Assembly (NCBI RefSeq): GCF_001672895.1
Contig: NZ_LZKP01000191.1
Coordinates: 1 to 41,280 of the forward strand
Length of the DNA: 41,280 bases
DNA from: Mycobacterium sp. E740
GTDB lineage: Bacteria; Actinomycetota; Actinomycetes; Mycobacteriales; Mycobacteriaceae
Direction of reading: 5' to 3'
The translations under genes were made by a program, and so were the position numbers. The notes beneath the pieces were generated by a model. It was not told the origin of the DNA, searched no databases, and saw only the letters and a program-made list of their open reading frames with translations. This document shows positions 34,235-41,280 of this stretch, piece after piece; the first letter of the stretch is position 1, and each line of letters begins with the position of its first letter.

Positions 34235-34806
34235 GGCGTCGGGGGAGTCGGGCCGGGCGCCGGGGCGTCGTAATAACCGGGCGGCGGCGGGCCGTTCAGG
34301 GAGTGATACCCCGGTGGCAGCGGCGGACCGCCCGCTGCGGGTGCGGCCACCGGCGGTCCGTTGGACTCGGGCGCGGTCAACGAGACGTACCCAGGCGGCA
34401 GCTGCGGAGCCGGCCCGGCCCCGGGCGGCGGGGGAGCCCCGACCGGCATCTGACCGGGTGGCATTCCGGTGAACCCGAATGGGTCCTGGGCCTGATGCCA
34501 GGCGTCCCGCAGGAAGCCGAGCGGCCCTGGGCGCGAACCCTGCCCGTACTGGGCGTTCGGGATCTCCGGCACAGGCGGAGCTCCGGTGGGCGGTGGGGCG
34601 GGCGGGGGTGCGGCCGAATCCACCGGCGCCGCGTAGGGCTGCCCCGGCGCAGGCGGCGTGCCAGGGACCGGGGGCACCGGCGGCGGTGGGGCGTCGGGTT
34701 GCGCGCCGGCGAACCCGGCACCTGTGAGCGCGCCCAGCCCGAGCGTGACGCAAGCCAGCACGACCTTGGCCGATGTGGTGGCGCGTGGGCGTCGGCGTCC
34801 GGTCAT
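34231..34806 (-). CDS. Proline-rich exported protein
   Basis: This 191-aa protein has a twin-Arg/basic N-terminus (MTGRRRPR), then a hydrophobic stretch 'VVLACVTLGLGALTGAGFAGA' with a likely signal peptidase I site after AGA, then a Pro/Ala/Gly-rich chain (>30% Pro in places). A PPGYxSL unit recurs near the end (PPGYVSL, PPGYHSL, then PPGYYD). It is probably cell-wall associated or secreted; mycobacteria carry many such low-complexity exported proteins and no function can be inferred. ATG 34806 lies 8 bases after TAGCCT (minus strand, 34820-34815), so it is leaderless and the longer reading to 35043 is rejected. Confidence 0.8.
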   Translation of the reverse strand: MTGRRRPRATTSAKVVLACVTLGLGALTGAGFAGAQPDAPPPPVPPVPGTPPAPGQPYAAPVDSAAPPPAPPPTGAPPVPEIPNAQYGQGSRPGPLGFLRDAWHQAQDPFGFTGMPPGQMPVGAPPPPGAGPAPQLPPGYVSLTAPESNGPPVAAPAAGGPPLPPGYHSLNGPPPPGYYDAPAPGPTPPTP

Positions 34807-34881
34807 GGGTATTGAGGCTAGCGCCTGTCGACGGTGTGCGCCCGGGGACGGTGCGAGCGTCCGGGGGTGGACCCGCGGCAC

Positions 34882-34887
34882 TAGGAT
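34882..34887 (+). promoter_or_regulatory. -10 box (TAGGAT) upstream of the cupin gene
   Basis: TAGGAT would start transcription near 34894, giving a ~67-base leader that carries ATCGA/TCGAT inverted arms near 34910-34925 and a purine-rich ribosome site. No convincing -35 is seen. Confidence 0.4.
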
Positions 34888-34960
34888 CGAGGTTTCCGGC
34901 GTACCGCGATCGACCAGCCCTCGATTGAGACGAGCTCGCGCCGTCTCGGAAGGAAGCCTG

Positions 34961-35305
34961 ATGAACAAGACGTCACTAACCGCGCTCGCGCGCGAGCAGC
35001 TCGAAACCGCCCGCGCCGCACGCAGCGGTCGCAGCGCGCACACCGTCTACGGCGGCCATGAGCATTCGCTGCGTCAGACGCTGATCGCCCTGACGGCCGG
35101 CTCGCAGCTCGACGACCACGAGACGAACGGCGAGGCTACGCTGCAGGTGCTGCACGGCCGGGTGCGGCTGACCCAGCAGACGGCCAACTGGGAGGGCTCC
35201 GCGGGTGACCACATCGTGGTGCCGAAGTCGCGGCATGGACTGCAGGCGATCGAGGATTCCGCGGTACTACTGACCGTGTCGAATCCCGTTGGCCCGCACG
35301 TCTGA
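34961..35305 (+). CDS. Cupin-domain protein
   Basis: This is a 114-aa single-domain cupin. Cupin motif 1 is degenerate ('LTAGSQLDDHETNGEATLQVLHGRVRL'), and motif 2 ends 'GDHIVVPKSRHGLQAIEDSAVLLTV'. His (DDHE) and the later His (SRHGL) could bind a metal, but the canonical second His of motif 1 is replaced, so it may be a non-catalytic sensor or a small-molecule binding protein. ATG 34961 has a good ribosome site (GGAAGGAAG, ~34948-34956). It converges with the XPB helicase gene over 5 bases. Confidence 0.85.
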   Translation: MNKTSLTALAREQLETARAARSGRSAHTVYGGHEHSLRQTLIALTAGSQLDDHETNGEATLQVLHGRVRLTQQTANWEGSAGDHIVVPKSRHGLQAIEDSAVLLTVSNPVGPHV

Positions 35306-35310
35306 ACGCC

Positions 35311-36960
35311 CTACACGGTCGGGCCGAGCAGGTCGTCGGCGTCCTTGATGACGTAGCCGTAGCCCTGCTCGGCCAGGAAGCGCTGCCGGTGCGCGGCGTA
35401 CTCGGCGTCGAGACTGTCGCGGGAGACCACCGAGTAGAAGATCGCACCGCCGCCGTCGGCCTTGGGGCGCAGCAGGCGGCCCAACCGTTGAGCCTCCTCT
35501 TGGCGCGATCCGAAGGTGCCCGAAACCTGAACTGCCACAATTGCTTCCGGTAGGTCGATGGAGAAGTTCGCGACCTTCGAGACGACCAGCGTCGAGATCT
35601 CCCCACGACGGAACTGGTCGAACAGCGCCTCGCGCTCAGCCGTCTTCGTCGAGCCCTGGATCACCGGCGCGTCGAGTTCGTGGCCCAGCTCCTCCAACTG
35701 GTCGAGGTAGGCGCCGATCACCAGCGTCTGCTCGCCCCGGTGCTTGTCCAGGATCGCCTTCACCACAGCGATCTTGGTGTGCACCGTCGAGCACAGCTTG
35801 TAGCGCTCGTCGGGCTCGGCAGTGGCATACAGCATCCGCTCGTTGTCCGTCATCGTGACCCGGACCTCGACGCACTCGGCGGGCGCTATCCAGCCTTGCG
35901 CCTCGATGTCCTTCCAGGGCGCGTCATAGCGCTTGGGCCCGATCAGGCTGAACACGTCGCCCTCACGGCCGTCCTCACGAATCAGCGTGGCGGTCAAGCC
36001 AAGTCGGCGGCGCGATTGCAGGTCGGCGGTCATCCGGAACACCGGCGCCGGCAGGAGGTGCACCTCGTCGTAGATGATGAGGCCCCAGTCGCGGCTGTCG
36101 AACAACTCCAGGTGCCGGTACTCGCCCTTGGTGCGGCGGGTGATCACCTGATAGGTGGCGATGGTGACCGGGCGGATCTCCTTCCGTTCGCCGGAGTACT
36201 CACCGATCTCGTTCTCCGTCAACGAGGTTCGGTTCATCAGCTCGCGCTTCCACTGCCTGCCCGCGACGGTGTTGGTCACCAGGATCAGCGTGGTGGCCGA
36301 CGCCTTGGCCATCGCGGCCGCGCCGACGAGCGTCTTGCCGGCACCGCACGGCAACACCACGACACCAGAGCCGCCCTCCCAGAACGACTCGGTGGCCATC
36401 TCCTGGTAGTCGCGCAGGTGCCAGCCGTTCTGCGCGAGGCTGATCGGGTGCTTCTCGCCGTCGACGTAGCCCGCCAGATCCTCTGCGGGCCAACCGATCT
36501 TGAGCAGCATCTGCTTGACGCGGCCGCGCTCGCTGTTGTGCACGATCACCGTGTCGTCGTCGATGCGCGCGCCCAGCATCGGTGCGATCTTCTTGTTGCG
36601 CAGCACCTCTTCGAGCACCGCGCGGTCCAAGCTCACCAGCGTCAGGCCGTGCACCGGACTCTTGACCAACTGCAGGCGTCCGTAGCGGGCCATCGTGTCG
36701 ACGATGTCGACCAGCAACGGCTGGGGCACCGCGTAGCGGGAGAACGACACGAGCGCGTCGACGACCTGTTCCGCGTCGTGGCCGGCGGCGCGGGCGTTCC
36801 ACAGCGCAAGGGGCGTGATGCGGTAGGTGTGCACGTGCTCGGGGGCACGCTCGAGTTCGGCGAACGGGGCGATCGCGGCGCGCGCGGCGCCCGCCTGCTC
36901 ATGGTCGACCTCGAGCAGCACCGTCTTGTCGGACTGCACGATGAGGGGGCCGTCGGTCAT
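35311..36960 (-). CDS. ercc3: XPB/Rad25-family DNA helicase (Rv0861c-like)
   Basis: This 549-aa SF2 helicase is very close to M. tuberculosis Rv0861c (XPB/Ercc3). An N-terminal ~200-residue damage-recognition-like domain is followed by Walker A 'PCGAGKT' (Lys209) and motif II DEVH in 'IIYDEVHLLPAPV'. The 'LGLTATLIREDGREGD' RED motif is characteristic of XPB. The C-terminal helicase core carries the motif VI region 'GSRQEEAQRLGRLLRPK'. It unwinds DNA 3' to 5' with ATP and is proposed to act in repair. ATG 36960 (MTDGPLIV) is chosen because GATAAT ends 7 bases upstream; the ATG at 36969 overlaps that -10 box. Confidence 0.95.
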   Translation of the reverse strand: MTDGPLIVQSDKTVLLEVDHEQAGAARAAIAPFAELERAPEHVHTYRITPLALWNARAAGHDAEQVVDALVSFSRYAVPQPLLVDIVDTMARYGRLQLVKSPVHGLTLVSLDRAVLEEVLRNKKIAPMLGARIDDDTVIVHNSERGRVKQMLLKIGWPAEDLAGYVDGEKHPISLAQNGWHLRDYQEMATESFWEGGSGVVVLPCGAGKTLVGAAAMAKASATTLILVTNTVAGRQWKRELMNRTSLTENEIGEYSGERKEIRPVTIATYQVITRRTKGEYRHLELFDSRDWGLIIYDEVHLLPAPVFRMTADLQSRRRLGLTATLIREDGREGDVFSLIGPKRYDAPWKDIEAQGWIAPAECVEVRVTMTDNERMLYATAEPDERYKLCSTVHTKIAVVKAILDKHRGEQTLVIGAYLDQLEELGHELDAPVIQGSTKTAEREALFDQFRRGEISTLVVSKVANFSIDLPEAIVAVQVSGTFGSRQEEAQRLGRLLRPKADGGGAIFYSVVSRDSLDAEYAAHRQRFLAEQGYGYVIKDADDLLGPTV

Positions 36961-37090
36961 TTTGTCCATTATCCAGCACCGCCGGACGGCCACCGCTGCG
37001 CGAGCGTGCGCACAGTGCTGTTTTTCCGCGGCGTGTCGTGTGCCGACACACACGCTCGGCCGAAAAGGGGGAGGTCAGGTAGGCGCAGGG

Positions 37091-39349
37091 TTACTGTTCG
37101 TCGGCGGCGACGACCGACGTGATCCTGTGTACCGCGAAGTCGCGGACCCGGCCCGATGCGGGGTCGTACGCGGTCAACTGCCCGCCGCGCACGTTGATCG
37201 GCGCGACGACCCGTTGCGTCGCCACCCCCGCGGGATCGACGTAGCCGATCAGCACCGAGTCCTGCATGTGCGCGGCCTCCTGCAGCTGGGTGATCGCCAC
37301 CGTCGGGTCCAACCGCACACCGCCGCCAGGAGCGGCCGAAGCCCTGCGCAGCACCGCGACGATCGCGGCCAGCGTCTGGCTGCTGGGCGTGGGAGCGTAG
37401 CGGTAGACGCGCCGGCGGCCGGGCGGCGCCGACACGCGCGCCCCGCGTGCGCGGATGTCGACGATGGTGCCCGTCGAGTCCTCGGCCGCGGGGGCGAAGC
37501 CGGCCTGGCGCAGCGCGGCGAGCACCTCCGATATCGGCGCTTGGGACACCGCGACCGTCGGCGCGAGCAGCCGCATCTCGAGTGCCTCGGCCGCCGGCGC
37601 GGTCACCGCCTGCGCGAGCAACGCCGCGTCCTCGCACCGCACGAAGGACGCGGCCATCCCCACGCGAAGCTGCCCGTGGCGACGGGCCACGTCGTCGATG
37701 AGATACGTCAACCCTTGCGGGACAGGGGTTTTGGAATGACGATCGAACAGCGCGTGCAACTCGCCCGCGGTACGGCCCGTGTCGAGCGCCCGCCGGATCG
37801 ACGCCTCGCTGATGCGGTACACCATCGCCGCGCCCGCGGACTCCACGGCAGCCACCGCGGCCAGCTGTTCGGCGAGGTCGCGCTGCAGCGGGCCCGGCAC
37901 GATCACGGTCAGGTCGGCCTGCAGCAGGAAATGGTCGATCGGCGTGGGCAGCACCTTCTCCATCGCCTTGACGACATCGTCGGTGCTGTCACCGGCCAGC
38001 AGCGCTCGCGCGGGCGTGGCCAGCGCGCCGCGGCCCACCAGTCCCAGCGCGTGCGCCTCGGTCAACAGGTCGCCGACCGGTCCGGGTTGCAGGCGGACTG
38101 CCCACCGCGGCCTGCGCCAGATCAGCGCGCGCGACGCCTCGGTCGGATCCACCCCCGCCCCTGCAGGCAGGCTCGCCAGCACGGCGAGGAGCAGTCTGCG
38201 GTCCAGCGGTGCTGCGGTGGAGAACAACGAATCCGACAGCGCCGCATAGGGTTTGTTGTCGGAGCTGCGGCTGCCGATGAGGCTCGGCCGACCGTGCAGG
38301 TCGAGCCATGCGACGGCGAGCAGGTGCCATTTGGCCGCAGTCGGCGATTCGACGAACCGGTCCGCCGCCACCGTCGGCGCCCAGAAGGGGCCGTCGCCGG
38401 CTTCTGGTTCCGGGTCCGGCATGCCCACCGAGATCAGCCCCGCCGCCGCAGTGATCTCGAGAATCAGCCCCAGCCTGCGTTCGTCGATGCCGGTGACTTT
38501 CGCCAGCCGCTTGAGGTCGCGCACCCCGAGCCCACCACTGCGAAGGTCGGGAACCGGTGTGGCGCCCAGTGTTTCGAGCACCATCTCGACTTCCCGCAGC
38601 AGGTCGAGCGCAGCACCCGCGGCCACCGCGTCGGCGTCGGCCGCCGTGGTGGTCGACACGACGGGATCAGGTTCGGTCAGCTGCACCGGACCGGGCAGTT
38701 CGCCTCGAAGCACCTGACCGACCAGTCGCGGCATGATCACGGTCTCGGCATCCAGTTGTCGCAGCAGACCGGCCGCCAACAGGCGCTGCACCGGACGGTC
38801 CGGCGGGGTACCGGGCGCGGCGTCGCGGGTGCGGCCGACCGGTGAGCCGTCCAGCAGTTTGTGCAGGAGATCGGACTGCGCCTCGTCGAGCGCCTCGAGC
38901 CGCGCCGCGATCTCGTGCGGCGCTTGCGTCACATCCTCGACCGTCACCTGTCCGGGCTGCCACGGCAGCCCGCCGGCGACTTCGGTTGCCGCCCGCACCG
39001 CCGCGTCGCCCCACACCAGCGCCCGCTCACGCAGATCGTCGACGGCGGCGGCGACTGCCGCCTCGGGCGCCCGCTCGCCGATCAGCTCCACGAGTTTGGT
39101 CAGCGGTACGGCGCTGGTATCGGCGCGCAGCACGAGCAGCGCGTCGAGCACCGCCAGGTGCAGGAAGTCGAGGTCATCGGTGGCGGCCTTGACCGACTGA
39201 CGGCTCTGTGCGCGCGCCGCCAGCGCCGCGATCGAACCGGGCGGCGGGTTGGTCAGGTCGGGCCGCAACTCGAGCAGGCGGATGAGCCGCTCGTCGGGGA
39301 GATCGGCCAACCAGGCGCCCAGAGGCAGGCCCCCAGCGTTCTCGGTCAT
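37091..39349 (-). CDS. XPB-associated helicase-C_3 domain protein (Rv0862c-like)
   Basis: This 752-aa protein is the homologue of Rv0862c, the constant upstream neighbour of mycobacterial XPB. It starts '[25 protein letters not shown]' and is largely alpha-helical with winged-helix-like segments (e.g. '[15 protein letters not shown]', '[16 protein letters not shown]'). The region '[22 protein letters not shown]' is the hallmark of the XPB/Ssl2 N-terminal-type (Helicase_C_3) family. The last ~80 residues ('[44 protein letters not shown]') look like a WYL-type SH3 barrel. There is no Walker A, so it is not a helicase itself. ATG 39349 follows TACGCT by 8 bases (minus strand, leaderless). 130 bases separate it from XPB, including a GTGTCG/CGACAC hairpin at 37033-37049. 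Confidence 0.9.
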   Translation of the reverse strand: MTENAGGLPLGAWLADLPDERLIRLLELRPDLTNPPPGSIAALAARAQSRQSVKAATDDLDFLHLAVLDALLVLRADTSAVPLTKLVELIGERAPEAAVAAAVDDLRERALVWGDAAVRAATEVAGGLPWQPGQVTVEDVTQAPHEIAARLEALDEAQSDLLHKLLDGSPVGRTRDAAPGTPPDRPVQRLLAAGLLRQLDAETVIMPRLVGQVLRGELPGPVQLTEPDPVVSTTTAADADAVAAGAALDLLREVEMVLETLGATPVPDLRSGGLGVRDLKRLAKVTGIDERRLGLILEITAAAGLISVGMPDPEPEAGDGPFWAPTVAADRFVESPTAAKWHLLAVAWLDLHGRPSLIGSRSSDNKPYAALSDSLFSTAAPLDRRLLLAVLASLPAGAGVDPTEASRALIWRRPRWAVRLQPGPVGDLLTEAHALGLVGRGALATPARALLAGDSTDDVVKAMEKVLPTPIDHFLLQADLTVIVPGPLQRDLAEQLAAVAAVESAGAAMVYRISEASIRRALDTGRTAGELHALFDRHSKTPVPQGLTYLIDDVARRHGQLRVGMAASFVRCEDAALLAQAVTAPAAEALEMRLLAPTVAVSQAPISEVLAALRQAGFAPAAEDSTGTIVDIRARGARVSAPPGRRRVYRYAPTPSSQTLAAIVAVLRRASAAPGGGVRLDPTVAITQLQEAAHMQDSVLIGYVDPAGVATQRVVAPINVRGGQLTAYDPASGRVRDFAVHRITSVVAADEQ

Positions 39350-39401
39350 TGCTGACCAGCGTAAAGCAGCCCGGCAGTTCGCCACCGGCCGACGCATTTG
39401 C

Positions 39402-39407
39402 CACAAT
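39402..39407 (+). promoter_or_regulatory. -10 box (CACAAT) of the Rv0863-like/moa operon, leaderless
   Basis: CACAAT ends 6 bases before GTG 39414. It faces the divergent TACGCT box (39363-39358, minus strand) of the XPB-associated gene, leaving 64 bases between the two start codons. Confidence 0.45.
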
Positions 39408-39413
39408 GTGGGC

Positions 39414-39605
39414 GTGGCAGACAACAAAGGGAAGAAGCGTTACGTCGATCCGGGCTGGCCGGCGGTCGACGGTGAGGACGATCATGCCGTCAGCGAGCTG
39501 GCTGCCGACCGTACCGGCGCGCTGTCGCCCTTCGGTGAGCTGACCTTCCCGCTGCCCGCCGACGACCTCCCGTACGTGCACCCGGTGACGGTCGTCAACA
39601 AGTAG
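39414..39605 (+). CDS. Small conserved protein (Rv0863-like), first gene of the moa operon
   Basis: This 63-aa protein begins '[23 protein letters not shown]', an acidic/polar sequence without membrane segments, and ends in the conserved-looking '[19 protein letters not shown]'. It sits where Rv0863 lies in M. tuberculosis, between the XPB pair and moaC2. GTG 39414 is supported by a -10 box 6 bases upstream. The stop codon abuts the GTG of moaC without any gap, so it is translationally linked to molybdopterin synthesis genes. Its function is unknown. Confidence 0.75.
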   Translation: MADNKGKKRYVDPGWPAVDGEDDHAVSELAADRTGALSPFGELTFPLPADDLPYVHPVTVVNK

Positions 39606-40082
39606 GTGTCCGAGCGGCCCCGCCTCTCGCACGTCGACGAGTCCGGCGCGGCGCACATGGTCGACGTCAGCGCCAAGGACGCCACCAAGCGCACCGCCGT
39701 GGCGGCGGGCACCCTGCACACCACCCCCGACGTCGTCGCGATGATCGCCTCGGGCGGGCTGCCCAAGGGTGACGCGCTGGCCACCGCCCGCGTCGCGGGC
39801 ATCCTCGCCGCCAAGCGCACCAGTGACCTGATCCCGCTGTGCCATCAGCTCGCGCTGACCGGTGTCGATGTGGACTTCGAGATCGGCGACGCCGCCGTGG
39901 ACGTGACCGCGACCGTGCGCACCACCGACCGCACCGGTGTCGAGATGGAGGCACTGACCGCGGTCAGCGTGGCTGCGTTGACCGTCTACGACATGATCAA
40001 GGCCGTCGACCCTGCCGCCCGCATCGACGACATCCGGGTGCTGCGCAAAGAAGGCGGCAAGACCGGAACCTGGACCAGATGA
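39606..40082 (+). CDS. moaC: Cyclic pyranopterin monophosphate synthase MoaC
   Basis: This 158-aa MoaC, at the position of M. tuberculosis moaC2 (Rv0864), acts after MoaA to form cyclic pyranopterin monophosphate, the first stable molybdopterin precursor. It has the family signatures '[17 protein letters not shown]', '[18 protein letters not shown]' and '[24 protein letters not shown]', which carry the active-site Lys, His and Asp residues. GTG 39606 starts directly after the preceding TAG. moaA is not in this window. Confidence 0.96.
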   Translation: MSERPRLSHVDESGAAHMVDVSAKDATKRTAVAAGTLHTTPDVVAMIASGGLPKGDALATARVAGILAAKRTSDLIPLCHQLALTGVDVDFEIGDAAVDVTATVRTTDRTGVEMEALTAVSVAALTVYDMIKAVDPAARIDDIRVLRKEGGKTGTWTR

Positions 40083-40555
40083 GGTCGGGTCGCGTCGTGA
40101 TCGCCTCCACCCGCGCCGCTGCCGGGGTTTACGAGGACCGCTGTGGACCCATCGTCGTCGACTGGCTCAGTGCCCGCGGCATCGCCACTGGAGCGCCCGT
40201 CGTCGTACCGGACGGCGGCGCGGTCGTCGACGCGATCTCGGCTGCGGTCGCTGAGCGCGTCGACGTGGTGATCACCTCGGGCGGCACGGGGATCTCGCCG
40301 ACCGACCGCACCGCCGAGGCCACCGCGGAGATCGTGGACTACCAGATTCCCGGGCTGGCCGACGCGATCCGCCGCGCCGGCGAGGACAAGGTGCCGACGT
40401 CGGTGCTGTCGCGGGGGGTGTGCGGCGTCAAGGGCAACACGCTGATCGTGAACCTGCCCGGCTCGCCCGGCGGGGTCAAGGACGGCTTGGCCGTGCTGGA
40501 CGCCGTTCTCGAGCATGCGCTGGATCAGCTTGGCGGAAAGGACCATTCGCGATGA
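40079..40555 (+). CDS. mog: Molybdopterin-adenylyltransferase-like MogA/MoaB protein
   Basis: This 158-aa MoaB/Mog-family protein corresponds to Rv0865. It carries '[16 protein letters not shown]' (the molybdopterin-binding GGTG loop) and '[16 protein letters not shown]' (the PGSP loop). It activates molybdopterin with ATP to adenylyl-molybdopterin before metal insertion. ATG 40079 overlaps the moaC stop (ATGA), and its own stop overlaps moaE likewise, so the three are a tightly coupled operon. Confidence 0.95.
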   Translation: MRSGRVVIASTRAAAGVYEDRCGPIVVDWLSARGIATGAPVVVPDGGAVVDAISAAVAERVDVVITSGGTGISPTDRTAEATAEIVDYQIPGLADAIRRAGEDKVPTSVLSRGVCGVKGNTLIVNLPGSPGGVKDGLAVLDAVLEHALDQLGGKDHSR

Positions 40556-40980
40556 CGGCCGTCGTGCTGCGCGCTGAGCTGACCGGGCAACGGATCGAGG
40601 TGGCCGCGCACGAGGCGTTGGTCGCCGATGCGTCCGCGGGCGCAGTGGTCAGCTTCGCCGGGGTGGTGCGCGACCACGACGGCGGCCGCTCAGTGGTCCG
40701 GCTGGAGTATTCGGCGCATCCCTCGGCCGAGCAGACGCTGGCCGACGTGGCCGCCGAAGTCGCCGCCGATGCGACGGGCGTGCGTGCCATCGCCGTCAGT
40801 CACCGGATCGGGACGCTCGAGATCGGCGACGCCGCGCTGGTGGCCGCGGTGGCGGCCGACCACCGGGCGGCGGCCTTCCAGACGTGCGCCCGGCTGGTCG
40901 ACGTCGTCAAGGAGCGTCTTCCCGTGTGGAAACACCAGTTCTTCGCCGACGGCTCCGACGAGTGGGTGAACTCCGCCTGA
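40552..40980 (+). CDS. moaE: Molybdopterin synthase catalytic subunit MoaE
   Basis: This is the 142-aa large subunit of molybdopterin synthase (M. tuberculosis MoaE2, Rv0866, is about the same length). Family motifs include '[31 protein letters not shown]', '[12 protein letters not shown]'-like text ('[19 protein letters not shown]') and the catalytic-Lys tail '[19 protein letters not shown]'. It inserts two sulfurs from MoaD thiocarboxylate into cyclic pyranopterin; no moaD is present in this window. ATG 40552 has GGAAAGGA upstream and overlaps the mog stop. Confidence 0.96.
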   Translation: MTAVVLRAELTGQRIEVAAHEALVADASAGAVVSFAGVVRDHDGGRSVVRLEYSAHPSAEQTLADVAAEVAADATGVRAIAVSHRIGTLEIGDAALVAAVAADHRAAAFQTCARLVDVVKERLPVWKHQFFADGSDEWVNSA

Positions 40981-40990
40981 GCGCTCGAGA

Positions 40991-41209
40991 TCAGGCAGCC
41001 GGGGTGGGTGGCGGCGGCGGCTGGGTCAGCGCCCGCAGCGCATCCATGCCGGTGATCTCGTGGTTCTGCAGCGCCTGCCAAACCTCCTGCAGGTAGTCGC
41101 CGCCGGGGCGGTGCTGCGGGACGTGCCCGTTCTCGACGGGCGCGGCCCAGTTCTGCGGCTGATCTGCCGGAGCCGGCGCGTTCGAAGCGGCATCCCAGTT
41201 GGCGGCGGG
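40991..41209 (-). CDS. rpfA: RpfA C-terminal segment (broken at a junction near 41205)
   Basis: On the minus strand, directly after moaE as for Rv0867c, the frame reads a Pro/Ala/Asn-Trp-rich stretch, then 'YLQEVWQALQNHEITGMDALRALTQ' and a Pro tail. This matches the C-terminal part of M. tuberculosis RpfA, which I recall as 'YTKKLWQAIRAQDVCGNDALDSLAQ'. The frame stays open to the window end but loses Rpf-like content above ~41209. There the opposite strand encodes the Rpf catalytic domain instead. RpfA is a secreted peptidoglycan muramidase of resuscitation; here the gene appears split and inverted. Confidence 0.75.
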   Translation of the reverse strand, partial: PAANWDAASNAPAPADQPQNWAAPVENGHVPQHRPGGDYLQEVWQALQNHEITGMDALRALTQPPPPPTPAA

Positions 41210-41280
41210 CTGCAGTTCTCGCCGAGCACCTGGAGCGGCCACGGCGGCGGCGAGTACGCCCCTGCCGCGAACCTGGCACG
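41204..41280 (+). pseudogene. rpfA: Rpf catalytic-domain fragment in inverted orientation (truncated by window end)
   Basis: The plus strand from 41204 reads Gly-Gly-LQFSPSTWSGHGGGEYAP-AANLA and runs off the window. This is the signature core of the Rpf/transglycosylase domain (M. tuberculosis RpfA: GGLQFTQSTWAAHGGGEFAP). Upstream of 41204 the same frame is not Rpf-like: the expected 'CESGGNW' segment is absent. The junction falls at the palindromic CTGCAG (41210-41215). It is either an assembly chimera or a real intragenic inversion. Confidence 0.7.

Noticed and set aside
36961..36969. ATG 36969 as the start of XPB
   Set aside because: It overlaps the predicted -10 box GATAAT, which places the transcription start at ATG 36960; the conserved sequence begins MTDGPLIV.
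35680..37122. 480-aa plus-strand open frame antisense to XPB
   Set aside because: The minus-strand helicase matches a known protein with all motifs; the opposite frame is low-complexity and unrelated to any family.
36827..38845. 672-aa plus-strand open frame
   Set aside because: It is antisense to the XPB helicase start and the XPB-associated gene, has arginine/histidine/glutamine-rich shadow composition, no recognisable domain and no start signal. High GC keeps such frames open.
40800..41279. 159-aa minus-strand frame spanning moaE and rpfA
   Set aside because: It is an Arg-rich shadow frame; the RpfA tail is in a different minus-strand frame ending at 40991.
1..41280. tRNA/rRNA genes, insertion sequences, integrases, CRISPR arrays, LexA-type boxes
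   Set aside because: No cloverleaf-like gene, transposase or integrase product, direct-repeat array or TCGAAC-N4-GTTCGA box was found by reading; a covariance-model scan would be needed to exclude small RNAs.

Overview
The window is high-GC actinobacterial DNA from a mycobacterium, most likely a fast-growing Mycolicibacterium-type species. I infer this from gene order and protein similarity recalled from family knowledge; no search was run. From about 22.9 kb onward the order follows M. tuberculosis Rv0855 (far), Rv0856/0857, Rv0858c (dapC), Rv0859-0860 (fadA-fadB), Rv0861c-0862c (XPB helicase pair), Rv0863, moaC2-mog-moaE2 and rpfA (Rv0867c). Extra genes are spliced in at several points. No tRNA, rRNA, insertion sequence or CRISPR array was recognised, and no stretch over 300 bases lacks a gene.

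Layout: (1) 1-2024: the 3' end of a phytoene-dehydrogenase-like flavoprotein, an extended SDR and a tiny acidic ORF. (2) 2158-11286: a complete mce locus (yrbEA, yrbEB, mceA-F) with mostly 4-base overlaps, behind a consensus-like promoter next to a perfect palindrome. It encodes the permeases and substrate-binding proteins of a lipid/sterol-type importer; its ATPase (MceG) is not here. (3) 11283-13140: an NTF2/SnoaL-like protein and an SRPBCC protein transcribed divergently from a 32-base gap, then a CDF metal transporter. (4) 13258-22815: a possible regulatory and efflux island. A LuxR-type AAA/STAND regulator is followed by a 102-aa unknown protein, an ABC ATPase and an 851-aa FtsX-type permease, and it ends in an oppositely oriented 1066-aa zinc-ribbon/cyclase/AAA protein. 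(5) 22975-30757: far, an SRPBCC protein, dapC, an FGGY sugar kinase and the fadA-fadB trifunctional beta-oxidation operon. (6) 30800-35305: accessory metabolism, comprising an acyl-CoA ligase-like enzyme, a PPOX flavin/F420 protein, a small membrane protein, an LLM F420 oxidoreductase, a proline-rich exported protein and a cupin. (7) 35311-40980: XPB helicase, an XPB-associated protein with a WYL-like tail, a small conserved protein and the moaC-mog-moaE molybdopterin operon. (8) 40991-41280: the two ends of rpfA in opposite orientations, which is either an intragenic inversion or an assembly chimera.

Two themes recur. Most operon-leading genes have a TANNNT-type -10 box 6-8 bases before the ATG/GTG, which predicts leaderless mRNAs and fixes several starts. 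Four convergent gene pairs share the bases of their stop codons. Metabolically the window centres on lipid handling: Mce import, CoA racemisation, acyl activation and beta-oxidation.
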